Of a stretch of DNA of 64,000 nucleotides, positions 54,141-63,149 are shown piece after piece; within the stretch, counting starts at the first letter, position 1, and each line of letters starts with the position of its first letter. Source of the DNA: CAYWNA01 sp964459305 (GTDB lineage Bacteria; Planctomycetota; Planctomycetia; Pirellulales; Pirellulaceae); assembly GCA_964459305.1 (NCBI GenBank), contig CAYWNA010000039.1:3446-67445 (forward strand). Direction: 5' to 3'. The translations under genes and the position numbers were made by a program. The notes beneath the pieces are model-generated. The model saw only the letters and a program-made list of their open reading frames with translations. It was not told where the DNA came from and searched no databases.

Positions 54141-56552
54141 TCAACGGTCGTCGATACTGCGCAACTCAACCGTCCCGGTGGCGTTCTGGATCTCCTCGAT
54201 CAGCGTCTGGGTTTGTCCGATCACGGGCTCGAGCATCCGGGCCTCGCGGTGGGCGAGGAGGTTCTGTTCGAGTTGCCGGAGTTGAGGCAAGACCGCTTTG
54301 GCCGCCGCGTGGTAGGTTTCCAGAGTTTTCAGACATTGCGTGATCCGGTTCTTCTTGCCCCATTTGTCGATTTCCATGATCTGGATGCAGAGTGGCATGC
54401 CTTCTCGGATCCGGTGCTTGGCGAGCAGTTCGACGCCGCTCAGCCGGATTCCGCTGGCAAACATGATCCCGCTGGGTGCAGGCTCGACAATCGCCAGATG
54501 GATTGCGGGCAGCAGTGGCTTGATTTCGTCATAGGTGAGATTCTCGTACACCGTACCGAGACTACCGCGCGCCCGCCCATCTTCATTCCCGAGGCCGGCA
54601 CGAATGGCTTGAACGAGTAGCTCGCGGTCGACTCCTTCGAGCGACTGGCCGATCAGACCGCCTCGTCGGTTAAACAAGGCAAAGCAGAGGTAGCGTTGCT
54701 CCATGTTGCGAGGATCGTTTTGGGGATCGCTCCTTGTGAGTCTCACGAGCATGTCGGGAACGGCTGCTTTCGCGGGTTCTCCAATCCCGGCAAGTGCCTG
54801 GGCAGCCAGAATTCTCAGCCAGAGGTCGTCGGAGCGGAATGCTCTGAGCAACGCCGGCACAGCCGCCGCGCCGCGTGCTTGCTGCATCTTGAGCGCCTGG
54901 CAGGCACCGTATCGAGCATAGAGGTCCGGGGCGTCGAGAAGATGGATTAATTGGTCAATCACGTTGTCCTGGCGGCGTCCCAGCGCCATCGCGGCCCGTT
55001 CCCGGACGACCGGCGACCAACTGCTTAGGCGGCTTATGAGTTCCTCCTCGCTCAGCTTGTCATACGCGCTGTTGCGATCCTTGTTGCTCCACCCGCGACC
55101 GTCGTTGATCAGGCTTTCGGCGGTGGATGCATCGACTTGCGGGACGGAACTCTGTCGTTTACCCGTCAGGTAGAGCCTCTTGAGCGGCATCGCATAAGCT
55201 AGAAGATAAGCTCCCGTGCAGTCCCAGTTCCCGTACTTATCCTCTCTTATTTGAGGCGGACCTTGGTGAAGGAAGATTCCATCCCAGCGTCGTGCGAGAT
55301 CGAAATACCAAGCGCCGAACTCCTGCATCCAGGAGCCGGTGGCGTGGGGACCGGACTGTGCAACGCCGGGCAGCGACCACAGGATGTTGAAAAAGTTGCC
55401 GGTGTGCCCACAGTCGCGCTCGGCGCCATGGGCGGCGACACTCATCCGCGAGAAGTACTCAGCCCCCTCAGGCTCATTGAGGAGGTTGAACATGACCGCG
55501 GCCATCCCGCACTTGCCGTTGTCCTCGTGGGTCTGGATCCAGGGACGGTGGTCGCCATAGGGAATGGCCCCTTTGCCGATGTAGAATCGCAGGAGGCGGG
55601 CGCTGCGTTCGATGGCGCGTTCCACGGCGGGATCCTTGACTCCCGCCTTACGTGCCAGGATCAGTGCAGTGGTCAGCGGCACGCCTGGAGCGTTCATCAT
55701 TCCGTAGCCGCCGAGTCGACCGTCGGGATTGGCGAAGCGGTGGCCCCAGGAACCGACCACGCTCTGCCCGTTCGCGGATTCCAGCGTCAGACGCCGCAGG
55801 CCCGGAATGACCGCATCGTCGCCGGTCGCCGTCACGTACTCGGAGAGAAACATGATGACGTAGCCGTAATACCAGGTTTGAAAGCTATCGGCGGAAAAGT
55901 CGGCGGCCCATTCGGCCTCCTTCTCCACCAACGGGAGATACTCGACGTCGCCGCTGGCCAGCAGCGCGAGCGCGTTGAGTGAGCGGGTGATGGGGTTCCC
56001 GCGGTAGGAAGGATCCGCCATGCGTTTGGCCAGGGCCTCGCAACCCTGCTCGAGAATGCGCTTCGACTTCGGGCAGTCGTAAGGCGCGGTATCGCTGTAA
56101 GTGCCAAGGACTGGCAGGTTCAGGACGACGTTCTCCGTCTTGCCGGCCCGCCAGCGGATCAGCGACAAGTCTCCGCCACCCGCCTCCGATTCGGCCGTGG
56201 TGAGCGCCTTGCCCAACTCGGTGCGCGTGTCGTAGGAGAACCGTTTGCCGCCGACGCCGAGGATCACATCGCCGACCGTGAGGATTCCGTCGGCAGGGGA
56301 GTCCTTCTCGACCTTCGTGACATAGATCTGCCGCGCGTCCGCGGTGACGAGCTTGTCACAGAACATCCACCCGCGGGCCCCCGTGGCTCCTAGCGTCCAA
56401 TCGCGGTTCGCGCCTTTGGGGATCTCGTCGCCCTGGGTAAAGTCCGGATTGGCCATTGCTGAACCAGGTCCGGCTGCAGGCGACCGTGCGGCGAAAAACG
56501 AGCCGAACACAGTAGCAGCGATGGATGCGACGAGCAGCGGCTTGACGTTCAT
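54141..56552 (-). CDS. Secreted PDZ/DUF6288-like protein with HEAT-type repeats (803 aa)
   Basis: A signal peptide leads to a segment GARGWMFCDKLVTADARQIYVTKV followed by SPADGILTVGDVILGVGGKRF, a PDZ-like domain. A middle (alpha/alpha)-type region follows, then LSEEELISRLSSWSPVVRERAAMALGRR and related HEAT-like repeats. The layout matches, from memory, planctomycete DUF6288 proteins of unknown function, often in glycan clusters. No catalytic residues could be assigned. Confidence 0.8.
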   Translation of the reverse strand: MNVKPLLVASIAATVFGSFFAARSPAAGPGSAMANPDFTQGDEIPKGANRDWTLGATGARGWMFCDKLVTADARQIYVTKVEKDSPADGILTVGDVILGVGGKRFSYDTRTELGKALTTAESEAGGGDLSLIRWRAGKTENVVLNLPVLGTYSDTAPYDCPKSKRILEQGCEALAKRMADPSYRGNPITRSLNALALLASGDVEYLPLVEKEAEWAADFSADSFQTWYYGYVIMFLSEYVTATGDDAVIPGLRRLTLESANGQSVVGSWGHRFANPDGRLGGYGMMNAPGVPLTTALILARKAGVKDPAVERAIERSARLLRFYIGKGAIPYGDHRPWIQTHEDNGKCGMAAVMFNLLNEPEGAEYFSRMSVAAHGAERDCGHTGNFFNILWSLPGVAQSGPHATGSWMQEFGAWYFDLARRWDGIFLHQGPPQIREDKYGNWDCTGAYLLAYAMPLKRLYLTGKRQSSVPQVDASTAESLINDGRGWSNKDRNSAYDKLSEEELISRLSSWSPVVRERAAMALGRRQDNVIDQLIHLLDAPDLYARYGACQALKMQQARGAAAVPALLRAFRSDDLWLRILAAQALAGIGEPAKAAVPDMLVRLTRSDPQNDPRNMEQRYLCFALFNRRGGLIGQSLEGVDRELLVQAIRAGLGNEDGRARGSLGTVYENLTYDEIKPLLPAIHLAIVEPAPSGIMFASGIRLSGVELLAKHRIREGMPLCIQIMEIDKWGKKNRITQCLKTLETYHAAAKAVLPQLRQLEQNLLAHREARMLEPVIGQTQTLIEEIQNATGTVELRSIDDR

Positions 56553-56605
56553 AACGGGAGTCCCCCTTTTCTTCAGCAGTGCAGTATTTCATTTCTTCGA
56601 TTGGG

Positions 56606-58246
56606 TCACCAATTCGATGAGCTAAGGGCCGCATGCGAATCATGTTGTTTCATGAATTCAATGTTCTCGATACCGATGGGCCCCCTGTTTTTTGGAGCGC
56701 TCCGACCATTTTTCGGGCTACTCAGCTTTTTCAGGAGTGCCTGCATCTGCTTGCGTCTGGCGGATTCGGCAAAGAACAAGTTGGTGGTTTCGCCGGGGTC
56801 TTCTGCCAAATTGAAAAGCTGGCCGGCGGCATCGGGAGCTGTTTCGGGCAGGGCGTATTCCATCAGTATGCCCTTGCCGTAGTTGTTTCCTCCTGAGCCC
56901 ATGTGGTCCAGGTATTTCCAGTCTCCCTGTCGCAACTGGAATTCTCCCCTGAAGCTCTGAGTGAGCATGTGAGGACGAATCGGCTCGTCTTCCTTCTGGA
57001 TTCCGAGCATGGCTGGCAGCATGTCGTAACTGTCCACAGCGACATCCTCGGGAAGCTCGTAGCCGACGACCGATGCCAGAGTCGCGAAAATGTCGGTGGT
57101 ATTCGTCATCTGCCTGGAGACCTGCCCGGCAGGAATTCGACCGGGCCAGCGGGCGATGAAGGGCACGCGGTGACCGCCCTCCCATCCGTCGCGTTTCATT
57201 CCCCGATAACCACCTGCCGCATCGTGATTGTGGTCCTTTCTCATCCAATCTGTGTGGACTGTTTCGGGGCCATTGTCCGAGTTGAATAGAATTAGCGTGT
57301 TCTCATCGATCCCCAGGCGATCGATCGCGTCGAGAAGACGACCGGTCAACACATCGAGTTCATGGATGAAATCGCCTCGAGGTCCTGCTTGGGTCTTTCC
57401 GTTGAACTCTGGAGCCGGCAGCACTGGAGCGTGAGAGATTTGAGTGGAAAACACTACAAAGAACGGCTTGTCGGGGAACTGCTTTCTGTGTTCGGTGATG
57501 AACTCGAATGTCTTGTCATAAAAGAGAAGATCCGCGTCCACGAATCGATAGCCGGGCGACATCCAGCCTTCGTCATTATCCCATCGCCACTTGCCGCCGG
57601 GATTGGGGAGTCTATCGCGTTTGTGTCGCTGACTGGCCGGGGCGGAGACCCTTCCGTTTTCGATGTAGATATACAGCGGGTCGGTCGTGGGGCAATTCGG
57701 CGTGATGAAGGATTCGTCAAAGCCGCGGTTGTTCGGGCCGTCTTCCAGCGGTGTGCTTTTCTCGTAATCGATGAGAAGGGAGTTCTTGAATCCTCCTCCA
57801 AGCCGCCCACCGGAACTATCATACCATGTGAGTCCAACATGCCATTTCCCGAAGACTCCGGTTCGGTATCCTTGCTTCCTCAGCATTTCTGCGATCGTCA
57901 ACTGGCCTGGCGCGAGATAACTGGGACCGCCAGGACCTTCAAAGGCAGTGGATCGCCGGCCGGTTCTGCAAACCAATTGCCCAGAGAAAAGGCCGTAGCG
58001 CGAAGGCGAACAAATCGTTGATGGGCTGTGAGCGTCCAGGAACTTGATCCCTTCAGCGGCCATTTGGTCGAGCCTCGGTGTCTTGTAGGCCGCCTTGGGG
58101 TTGTAGGTTGATAAATCGCCGTAACCCAAATCGTCTGAGTAGATGATAATGATGTTCGGCAGATCCTGAGCGAATACTGATGGTGCGCCCGTGAGGATCA
58201 ATGCTACTCTCGCGCAATGGATGGCATAACGCAATCGTTCGATCAT
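56606..58246 (-). CDS. Secreted Cys-type sulfatase (546 aa)
   Basis: The ATG at 58246 gives a signal peptide; the longer frame runs back into the family A palindrome and is rejected. LPNIIIIYSDDLGYGDLS binds metal, CSPSRYGLFSG (Cys79) is the formylglycine motif, and GVFGKWHVGL and FNSDNGPE complete the active site. Like the 34127 sulfatase it needs a maturase (formylglycine-generating enzyme or anSME), not seen in this window. Substrate probably a sulfated glycan. Confidence 0.95.
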   Translation of the reverse strand: MIERLRYAIHCARVALILTGAPSVFAQDLPNIIIIYSDDLGYGDLSTYNPKAAYKTPRLDQMAAEGIKFLDAHSPSTICSPSRYGLFSGQLVCRTGRRSTAFEGPGGPSYLAPGQLTIAEMLRKQGYRTGVFGKWHVGLTWYDSSGGRLGGGFKNSLLIDYEKSTPLEDGPNNRGFDESFITPNCPTTDPLYIYIENGRVSAPASQRHKRDRLPNPGGKWRWDNDEGWMSPGYRFVDADLLFYDKTFEFITEHRKQFPDKPFFVVFSTQISHAPVLPAPEFNGKTQAGPRGDFIHELDVLTGRLLDAIDRLGIDENTLILFNSDNGPETVHTDWMRKDHNHDAAGGYRGMKRDGWEGGHRVPFIARWPGRIPAGQVSRQMTNTTDIFATLASVVGYELPEDVAVDSYDMLPAMLGIQKEDEPIRPHMLTQSFRGEFQLRQGDWKYLDHMGSGGNNYGKGILMEYALPETAPDAAGQLFNLAEDPGETTNLFFAESARRKQMQALLKKLSSPKNGRSAPKNRGPIGIENIEFMKQHDSHAALSSSNW

Positions 58247-58302
58247 TTGTTCGCCTCGATTACTCCGACAGCGCCACTTTGTCGCAAAGACCCATGGGAA
58301 TC

Positions 58303-58364
58303 GTAACCCGAAGCGCAAGCGAGGAAACCGCCGTGACGCCTTCCCTCGCTTACGCTTCGGGTTA
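58303..58364. repeat. Palindromic repeat, family A copy 4
   Basis: Arms GTAACCCGAAGCGCAAGCGA and TCCCTCGCTTACGCTTCGGG; the CAGCGCCACTTTGTCGC motif is just to its left (58268-58286). Located between the sulfatase start and the upstream esterase stop. Confidence 0.9.
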
Positions 58365-58393
58365 CGATGGGGCATCAACGCGGCACTGTCCAA

Positions 58394-60154
58394 TTACTTT
58401 GCAGATGCGTTGATCTCATGGACCGCCTCGGCAAAGGCCTTGCCGATCTGGGCCATGATCTTGGCACTCCCCATATAATGGTATCCGGCGTTTGAGGCAC
58501 CATCGGCGATGGCTCTGTCCTCGGCCGAGAACACTTGCTCCAACGCTTGCGTGAGCTGCTTCCTGCCTTCACGGGTGATCCCCTCGATGAAAAGATCGAT
58601 GGATCCGTAAGGCTCGGCCGTCTTCTTGTCGTAATGAACGTTGGCGTACGCCGCCAACACGTTGCTGCCCTTCTTCAAGTGCTTTGTCTCATTCTCTGTC
58701 AGCATGATGGCACGATAGTAAGGCTCTGTCTTCCACCAGATATACGTGTGGATCTTGTGCCCATTCAAGTAGACGTCGAAGCCTTGCCTTGCCAATATGC
58801 TGAGTCGATACGATTCGCAGTCGATCGCATCGAGCTCAAAGCTCGTGCGCATCAACAGGAATTCACCGTCACCCCAATCCGAGTTGTTCTTCACGGTTGT
58901 GCGACGATGCTTCCACGTGCCGGTACCGATCGGCGCTTTGCCTTGACTCCACGCGCTGTCATCAAACGCGGGCGTGTACCACTTCTCCATTCCAGCGGGC
59001 AGGGCCACATCACGGAAGCGCTTCGTCTCACTCTTGTCCAACTCGTCTGTTTCCCGCTGAACATCAAAGGGAAAATATCGCCATGTCCGCTCTTCAGGCC
59101 TTGGGGTGCCGATCGCATGCCAACCTGGGAACTCCGGCGCGTGTCTGTCCAGTGTGCCGTCTTCATTGAGAGCGTACGCAGTATCCAGTATCCGGTTGAA
59201 CTGGCCTCTCTTTGCGCTCGCAGTCACCAGGGCATCATCCCAAAAAGGTGCTGTCTGGACGGCCACGACATTGCCCTTGAATTCCGCCATGGCGGCCGGG
59301 GCCGCCATGGCCTGTCTGAAATAGTTGGGTTCTTCCTGAACTCCGCCCACGCCCATCACGCCAATGATGAACGGCATCTTGGGTGCTGAGAGATCTTTGC
59401 GCACGTCGCGGATAAAGTGCGCCAGAAGTTCGCTGTATAGACCATAGCCGCCCGGTTGGTTCCGATTGGGATAGGTGCTGCCGTCACACATGTCGTTCCA
59501 GCCCTGGAACCAAACAAAACCGGCCAACTCGTAACCCTGTTTCGGGTCGTAGTCAGGATATACCTTCTTGACGTCCTTCAAGACCTTCTTCACGTGGTCG
59601 GTCATGAGGCGATAGTAGTGGCCAGTCGCTTTCGCCTTATCCGCCTTCCATTCATCGAGATCCATGCCGCGTTTCGTGTACTGGTCCACCTGCTGCTGGT
59701 TCAATTCATACGGCCCCGCGCTTGGCGGCCGGAAGTCGGTGTGCAGGCTCTTGCCGCCCCAGGCGGTCTTGATGATGAGAATCGGCTGATTCAGCAGCTT
59801 GTGCATGTAGATGCCAAAGGTGAACTCCGGGCCGATCTTGGGCTCTCTCCCCTTTGCTCCATACCCGACCGTCAGCTTGCCGCTGTATTCATCGCCGTCC
59901 CCGGTGAGATACGAGATCCATACCTGCTCGCACACCCGCGGCGTACCGTCAGCATTGCGCATCTCGTTGAGGATCGGCGCTGTTTCGGGGTCCCTTGCCA
60001 TGTAGTCAAAGGTACGCACCTGCGCGTGCCCTTCCATATTCGATTGCCCGGCGAGAATGAACACCTTGAGCGGCTTTTCCTGTGCCATCGCACCGCTGAC
60101 GCAGACGCCAAACAGTCCCGCTGCAAGAAGTAAGTTTGCGATCCGTTTCTTCAT
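58394..60154 (-). CDS. Secreted SGNH/sialate-O-acetylesterase-like protein with C-terminal jelly-roll domain (586 aa)
   Basis: Signal peptide, then FILAGQSNMEGH (Ser38 nucleophile), GGKSLHTDFRPPSAGPY, FVWFQGWNDMCDG and, far downstream, YHYMGSAKIMAQIG with the probable catalytic His. A beta domain (WYTPAFDDSAWSQGKAPIGTGTW...) is inserted before the end, which suggests glycan binding. The family removes acetyl groups from sugars. It is paralogous to the 410-aa protein at 61816, sharing signal peptide and 5' leader. Confidence 0.9.
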   Translation of the reverse strand: MKKRIANLLLAAGLFGVCVSGAMAQEKPLKVFILAGQSNMEGHAQVRTFDYMARDPETAPILNEMRNADGTPRVCEQVWISYLTGDGDEYSGKLTVGYGAKGREPKIGPEFTFGIYMHKLLNQPILIIKTAWGGKSLHTDFRPPSAGPYELNQQQVDQYTKRGMDLDEWKADKAKATGHYYRLMTDHVKKVLKDVKKVYPDYDPKQGYELAGFVWFQGWNDMCDGSTYPNRNQPGGYGLYSELLAHFIRDVRKDLSAPKMPFIIGVMGVGGVQEEPNYFRQAMAAPAAMAEFKGNVVAVQTAPFWDDALVTASAKRGQFNRILDTAYALNEDGTLDRHAPEFPGWHAIGTPRPEERTWRYFPFDVQRETDELDKSETKRFRDVALPAGMEKWYTPAFDDSAWSQGKAPIGTGTWKHRRTTVKNNSDWGDGEFLLMRTSFELDAIDCESYRLSILARQGFDVYLNGHKIHTYIWWKTEPYYRAIMLTENETKHLKKGSNVLAAYANVHYDKKTAEPYGSIDLFIEGITREGRKQLTQALEQVFSAEDRAIADGASNAGYHYMGSAKIMAQIGKAFAEAVHEINASAK

Positions 60155-60189
60155 GTCTTCTCCTTTCGGTTTCTCTGCGTGGACCCTCG

Positions 60190-60297
60190 TTGCGGGCGGG
60201 TCTCCCGACCCGCTCACGTTCAGACCGAAGGTCTCCTGTCCGCCTGGGAGGGAGACCTGCGGTCGGCGAAGTGGGGCGGTCGGGAGACCGCCCCATA
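60190..60297. repeat. Inverted repeat with GGTCTCCCGACC arms between esterase genes
   Basis: GGGTCTCCCGACCCGC (about 60198) and GCGGTCGGGAGACCGC (about 60277) are near-complementary; the right copy is itself palindromic (GGGGCGGTC/GACCGCCCC). REP-like, in the gap between two SGNH esterase genes. Confidence 0.75.
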
Positions 60298-60311
60298 GCA
60301 TAGATTCGCCT

Positions 60312-61784
60312 TCAATCGTTATCTTCTAGCAACTCCACCATCCCCCGGCCAAGCGCTTCGCCGACCAGCATGTAGGTCTCTGCGTTGCGGTTGTAGTGAT
60401 AGCCTTGGTTCCGCGGCGACCCGTCGACCGTTCGCCAGAAATCGCGGGTTTCGACGGTCAGTACATTGCCCCTAAACTCCGGGTATCTGCCGTTTTTCCC
60501 GCTGACAGCCAACTGCGCGTTGGCCACGGTCAGGTGAGGACCTTGCATCTCCCAGCCGCGGAATCCGATGGTGCCGAGCACGAAGGGCGCCTGCGGAGCG
60601 TCGAACTCTTTCCGCAGCGTCTTGATCAGGCGGACGAGGTTTTTCTCGTAGCGACTGGCGCGGGCCGGGTTCCCGTCCTTGTGCCCCTGCCACCACGCAA
60701 AGCCGGCGATCTCAAAGCCCTGGTCCTTGTATTGGGGGAACAGTTGGTCGAAGTCGTCCAGAACCTCGTGCGTCGCTTTGACGAAATCGTCGTACTGTTT
60801 GCCGGCATACCAGTTCACGACTTTTTTCGGCTCGCCTTCCACCCACGACGAAGGCGTGTCTTTGTAGCCCGCGTACACCCGGCCGTCGTAGGTGAAACGT
60901 TCGCTTCCGGGCGGCAGGATGTCCCAGCCCAGACTCCGATTCCCGATCGACGCCTTGATGAGCAATACGGGTTCGTCGTAGTAGTAGCCCATGACATGCC
61001 CAAAGCCCAACTCCGGCCCGATGGTGTTGCCCTGGATGCCGACCGTCAGCGGGCCTTGTCCCGTGGCCGAGATCACTCCCTTGTATGTTACGTCGCTGCG
61101 CACGGTCCAGTTGCCCTCATCGTCGACCAAGTGCGGGAACTTGCCGTCCTTTTTCACGATGGTCTCGAGCGTTCCAGGAATGTCTGTTCGCTGGACCCAG
61201 CCCAGGCCGTTGGCCGCGTCGGTCAGGTAGGTAATTTTGAAGGGAACCTTCTTGCCCACGGTCAGCTTGATGTCGGTGTACACCGGATCCTTGCCGATCT
61301 CTTTTCGATGCACCTCCTTGCCGTCGATCTCCATGAGGTTGTGGGTGGACGCCTGATAGCCAGGTTTGAATCGATACACGCCCGTCGCGTCCATTTGAAT
61401 GTGGCCCCGTACCACATGGGTTCCCCCGCCGGGATAAGGCGTGGGCCTGACCCCACCGAAAGCCGGCAGCTTTATCGTTTTGATCGGGCTCAAGCGGTCA
61501 TAGTCAGCCTCCGGCGAGTATTCACCTGAATACACGGACACGACGGGATCGAGAAATTGTTTGCCCCACCGTGAACTGCGGCCGCTGATGTCCCCCATAC
61601 CCACCATGTTGGATTGCCCCATCAAAATGAACACCTTCACCGGCTTCGTCCGATCAGCGGGCTTGCTGTCCGGGTCGGACAGTTGGCCGGGCACATCCGC
61701 GGCCGTGGCAGGAGTGACCAGCAGCGCCATCACGAGGGCAACAGACGAAAGCACGGCTTTGCGTGGGTGATTCATCATCATCAT
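60312..61784 (-). CDS. Secreted SGNH/sialate-O-acetylesterase-like protein (490 aa)
   Basis: Begins with four ATG codons in a row, so the exact start may vary; a signal peptide follows. FILMGQSNMVGMGD (Ser58), AWWQGHKDG and the C-terminal YHYNRNAETYMLVGEALG supply the nucleophile, block III and catalytic His. An extra all-beta insert (VRGHIQMDATGVYRFKPGYQ...) follows the first motif. It is more distant from its two neighbours than they are from each other. Likely carbohydrate acetylesterase. Confidence 0.9.
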   Translation of the reverse strand: MMMMNHPRKAVLSSVALVMALLVTPATAADVPGQLSDPDSKPADRTKPVKVFILMGQSNMVGMGDISGRSSRWGKQFLDPVVSVYSGEYSPEADYDRLSPIKTIKLPAFGGVRPTPYPGGGTHVVRGHIQMDATGVYRFKPGYQASTHNLMEIDGKEVHRKEIGKDPVYTDIKLTVGKKVPFKITYLTDAANGLGWVQRTDIPGTLETIVKKDGKFPHLVDDEGNWTVRSDVTYKGVISATGQGPLTVGIQGNTIGPELGFGHVMGYYYDEPVLLIKASIGNRSLGWDILPPGSERFTYDGRVYAGYKDTPSSWVEGEPKKVVNWYAGKQYDDFVKATHEVLDDFDQLFPQYKDQGFEIAGFAWWQGHKDGNPARASRYEKNLVRLIKTLRKEFDAPQAPFVLGTIGFRGWEMQGPHLTVANAQLAVSGKNGRYPEFRGNVLTVETRDFWRTVDGSPRNQGYHYNRNAETYMLVGEALGRGMVELLEDND

Positions 61785-61815
61785 AGTCTGCCTTTCTTCT
61801 TCGGTGCATTCATGT

Positions 61816-63048
61816 TCATTCGTGGTCCCGTCCTTCCATCATCCCAACCAGCGTTTCAGCGAAGGCCTTGCCAATCTGGGCCATAATCTTGGCGGAGCCC
61901 ATGTAGTGAAAATCGAAGTTGGAGGTACTCTCCTTAAGGATCACCAGTTCGCGCGGAGTAAAGGTCTCCGCATAGAGTTTCTCGATCGCCGCCGTCCCTT
62001 CCTCGCGACTCAGCTGTCCTTCTTTCATCGCATTGTTGATGTCGTCCCTTTTCTTCTTGATCTCTTTCTCCTTTGCCCTCAGCTCGACCACTTCCATGTC
62101 CCAGTACTTCTCGGTCAATACAGCGGCGACGTTGCCTTGAAATACGGGCAGGGCAGCCGGCGCGGCCATGGCCGTACGAAAGTTCTGATGGATGTCCTTG
62201 TAGCGCAGCTGTTCCGGTCGATACTTGTCGGTGGGTCCGCCGACTCCCATAACACCAATCACGAACGGCATCTTCGGCGCGGAGAGGTCCTTGCGTACGT
62301 CGGGAATGAACTGCGCCATCACTTCGCTGTACTGGTCATACCCTCCCGGTTTACCTCGATTGGGATAGGTACCTCGATCGACCATGTCATTCCAGCCCTG
62401 GAACCAGACAAAGCCAGCCAGCTCGTAACCCTGCTCAGGGTCGTAGTCCGGGCAGACCCGCTTGATGTCCGCCAGGACTTTCTTCACATGATCGGTCATT
62501 AGGCGGTAGTAGTGACCCGTCGCCTGCGCCTTGGCAGCTTTGATCGCTTCCACATCCTTGCCCTGCTTCTCCATCCCCTCCAACTGAGCCGCATTGAATT
62601 CGTACGGCCCGGCGCTCGGCGGACGGAAATCGGTGTTCAGGCTCTTGCCGCCCCAGGCGGTCTTGATGATCAGGATCGGCTCATTCAGCAGCTTTTGCGC
62701 ATAGATCCCAAAGGTGAACTCCGGTCCGATCTTGGGGCCTCTCTTCTTCGCGCCAAAACCAGCGGACAATTTGCCGACCTGCTCCTCTTCAGCGCAGCCA
62801 ATCGACGAGATCCATACGTTCTCACAGACCCGCGGCGTGCCGTCATCGCCCAGCATCTCCTGGAGAATCGGCGCTGCCTTTGGGTTCATGCCCATGGTGT
62901 CAAAGGTGCGCACGTGCGCATGCCCCTGCATGTTGGATTGCCCGGCCAGGATGAACACCTTGAGCGGTTTTTCTTGTGCCGCCGCACTGCCAACGCAAAG
63001 GCCAATCAGTCCTGCTGCAACAAGTAATTTTGTCATCAGTTCCTTCAT
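61816..63048 (-). CDS. Secreted SGNH/sialate-O-acetylesterase-like protein (410 aa), paralogue of 58394
   Basis: FILAGQSNMQGHAHVRTFD (Ser38), GGKSLNTDFRPPSAGPYEFN, FVWFQGWNDMVD and C-terminal FHYMGSAKIMAQIGKAFAE match the 58394 protein almost position by position, but the beta-domain is replaced by a short charged helical stretch. Both genes share the leader AAGGAGAAGACATG, evidence of recent tandem duplication. Confidence 0.9.
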   Translation of the reverse strand: MKELMTKLLVAAGLIGLCVGSAAAQEKPLKVFILAGQSNMQGHAHVRTFDTMGMNPKAAPILQEMLGDDGTPRVCENVWISSIGCAEEEQVGKLSAGFGAKKRGPKIGPEFTFGIYAQKLLNEPILIIKTAWGGKSLNTDFRPPSAGPYEFNAAQLEGMEKQGKDVEAIKAAKAQATGHYYRLMTDHVKKVLADIKRVCPDYDPEQGYELAGFVWFQGWNDMVDRGTYPNRGKPGGYDQYSEVMAQFIPDVRKDLSAPKMPFVIGVMGVGGPTDKYRPEQLRYKDIHQNFRTAMAAPAALPVFQGNVAAVLTEKYWDMEVVELRAKEKEIKKKRDDINNAMKEGQLSREEGTAAIEKLYAETFTPRELVILKESTSNFDFHYMGSAKIMAQIGKAFAETLVGMMEGRDHE

Positions 63049-63149
63049 GTCTTCTCCTTGATCTTCTTCTGCGTTCGTTAAGAATTCGGACTCAATTGTG
63101 GGGACGCCTCAAATCGCTCTCCTTCCAGCACCTCCACCGATGCCGCGGC

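Noticed and set aside
58247..58393. N-terminal extension of the second sulfatase
   Set aside because: It translates the family A palindrome (PKRKRG stretch); the signal peptide starts at the ATG at 58246.
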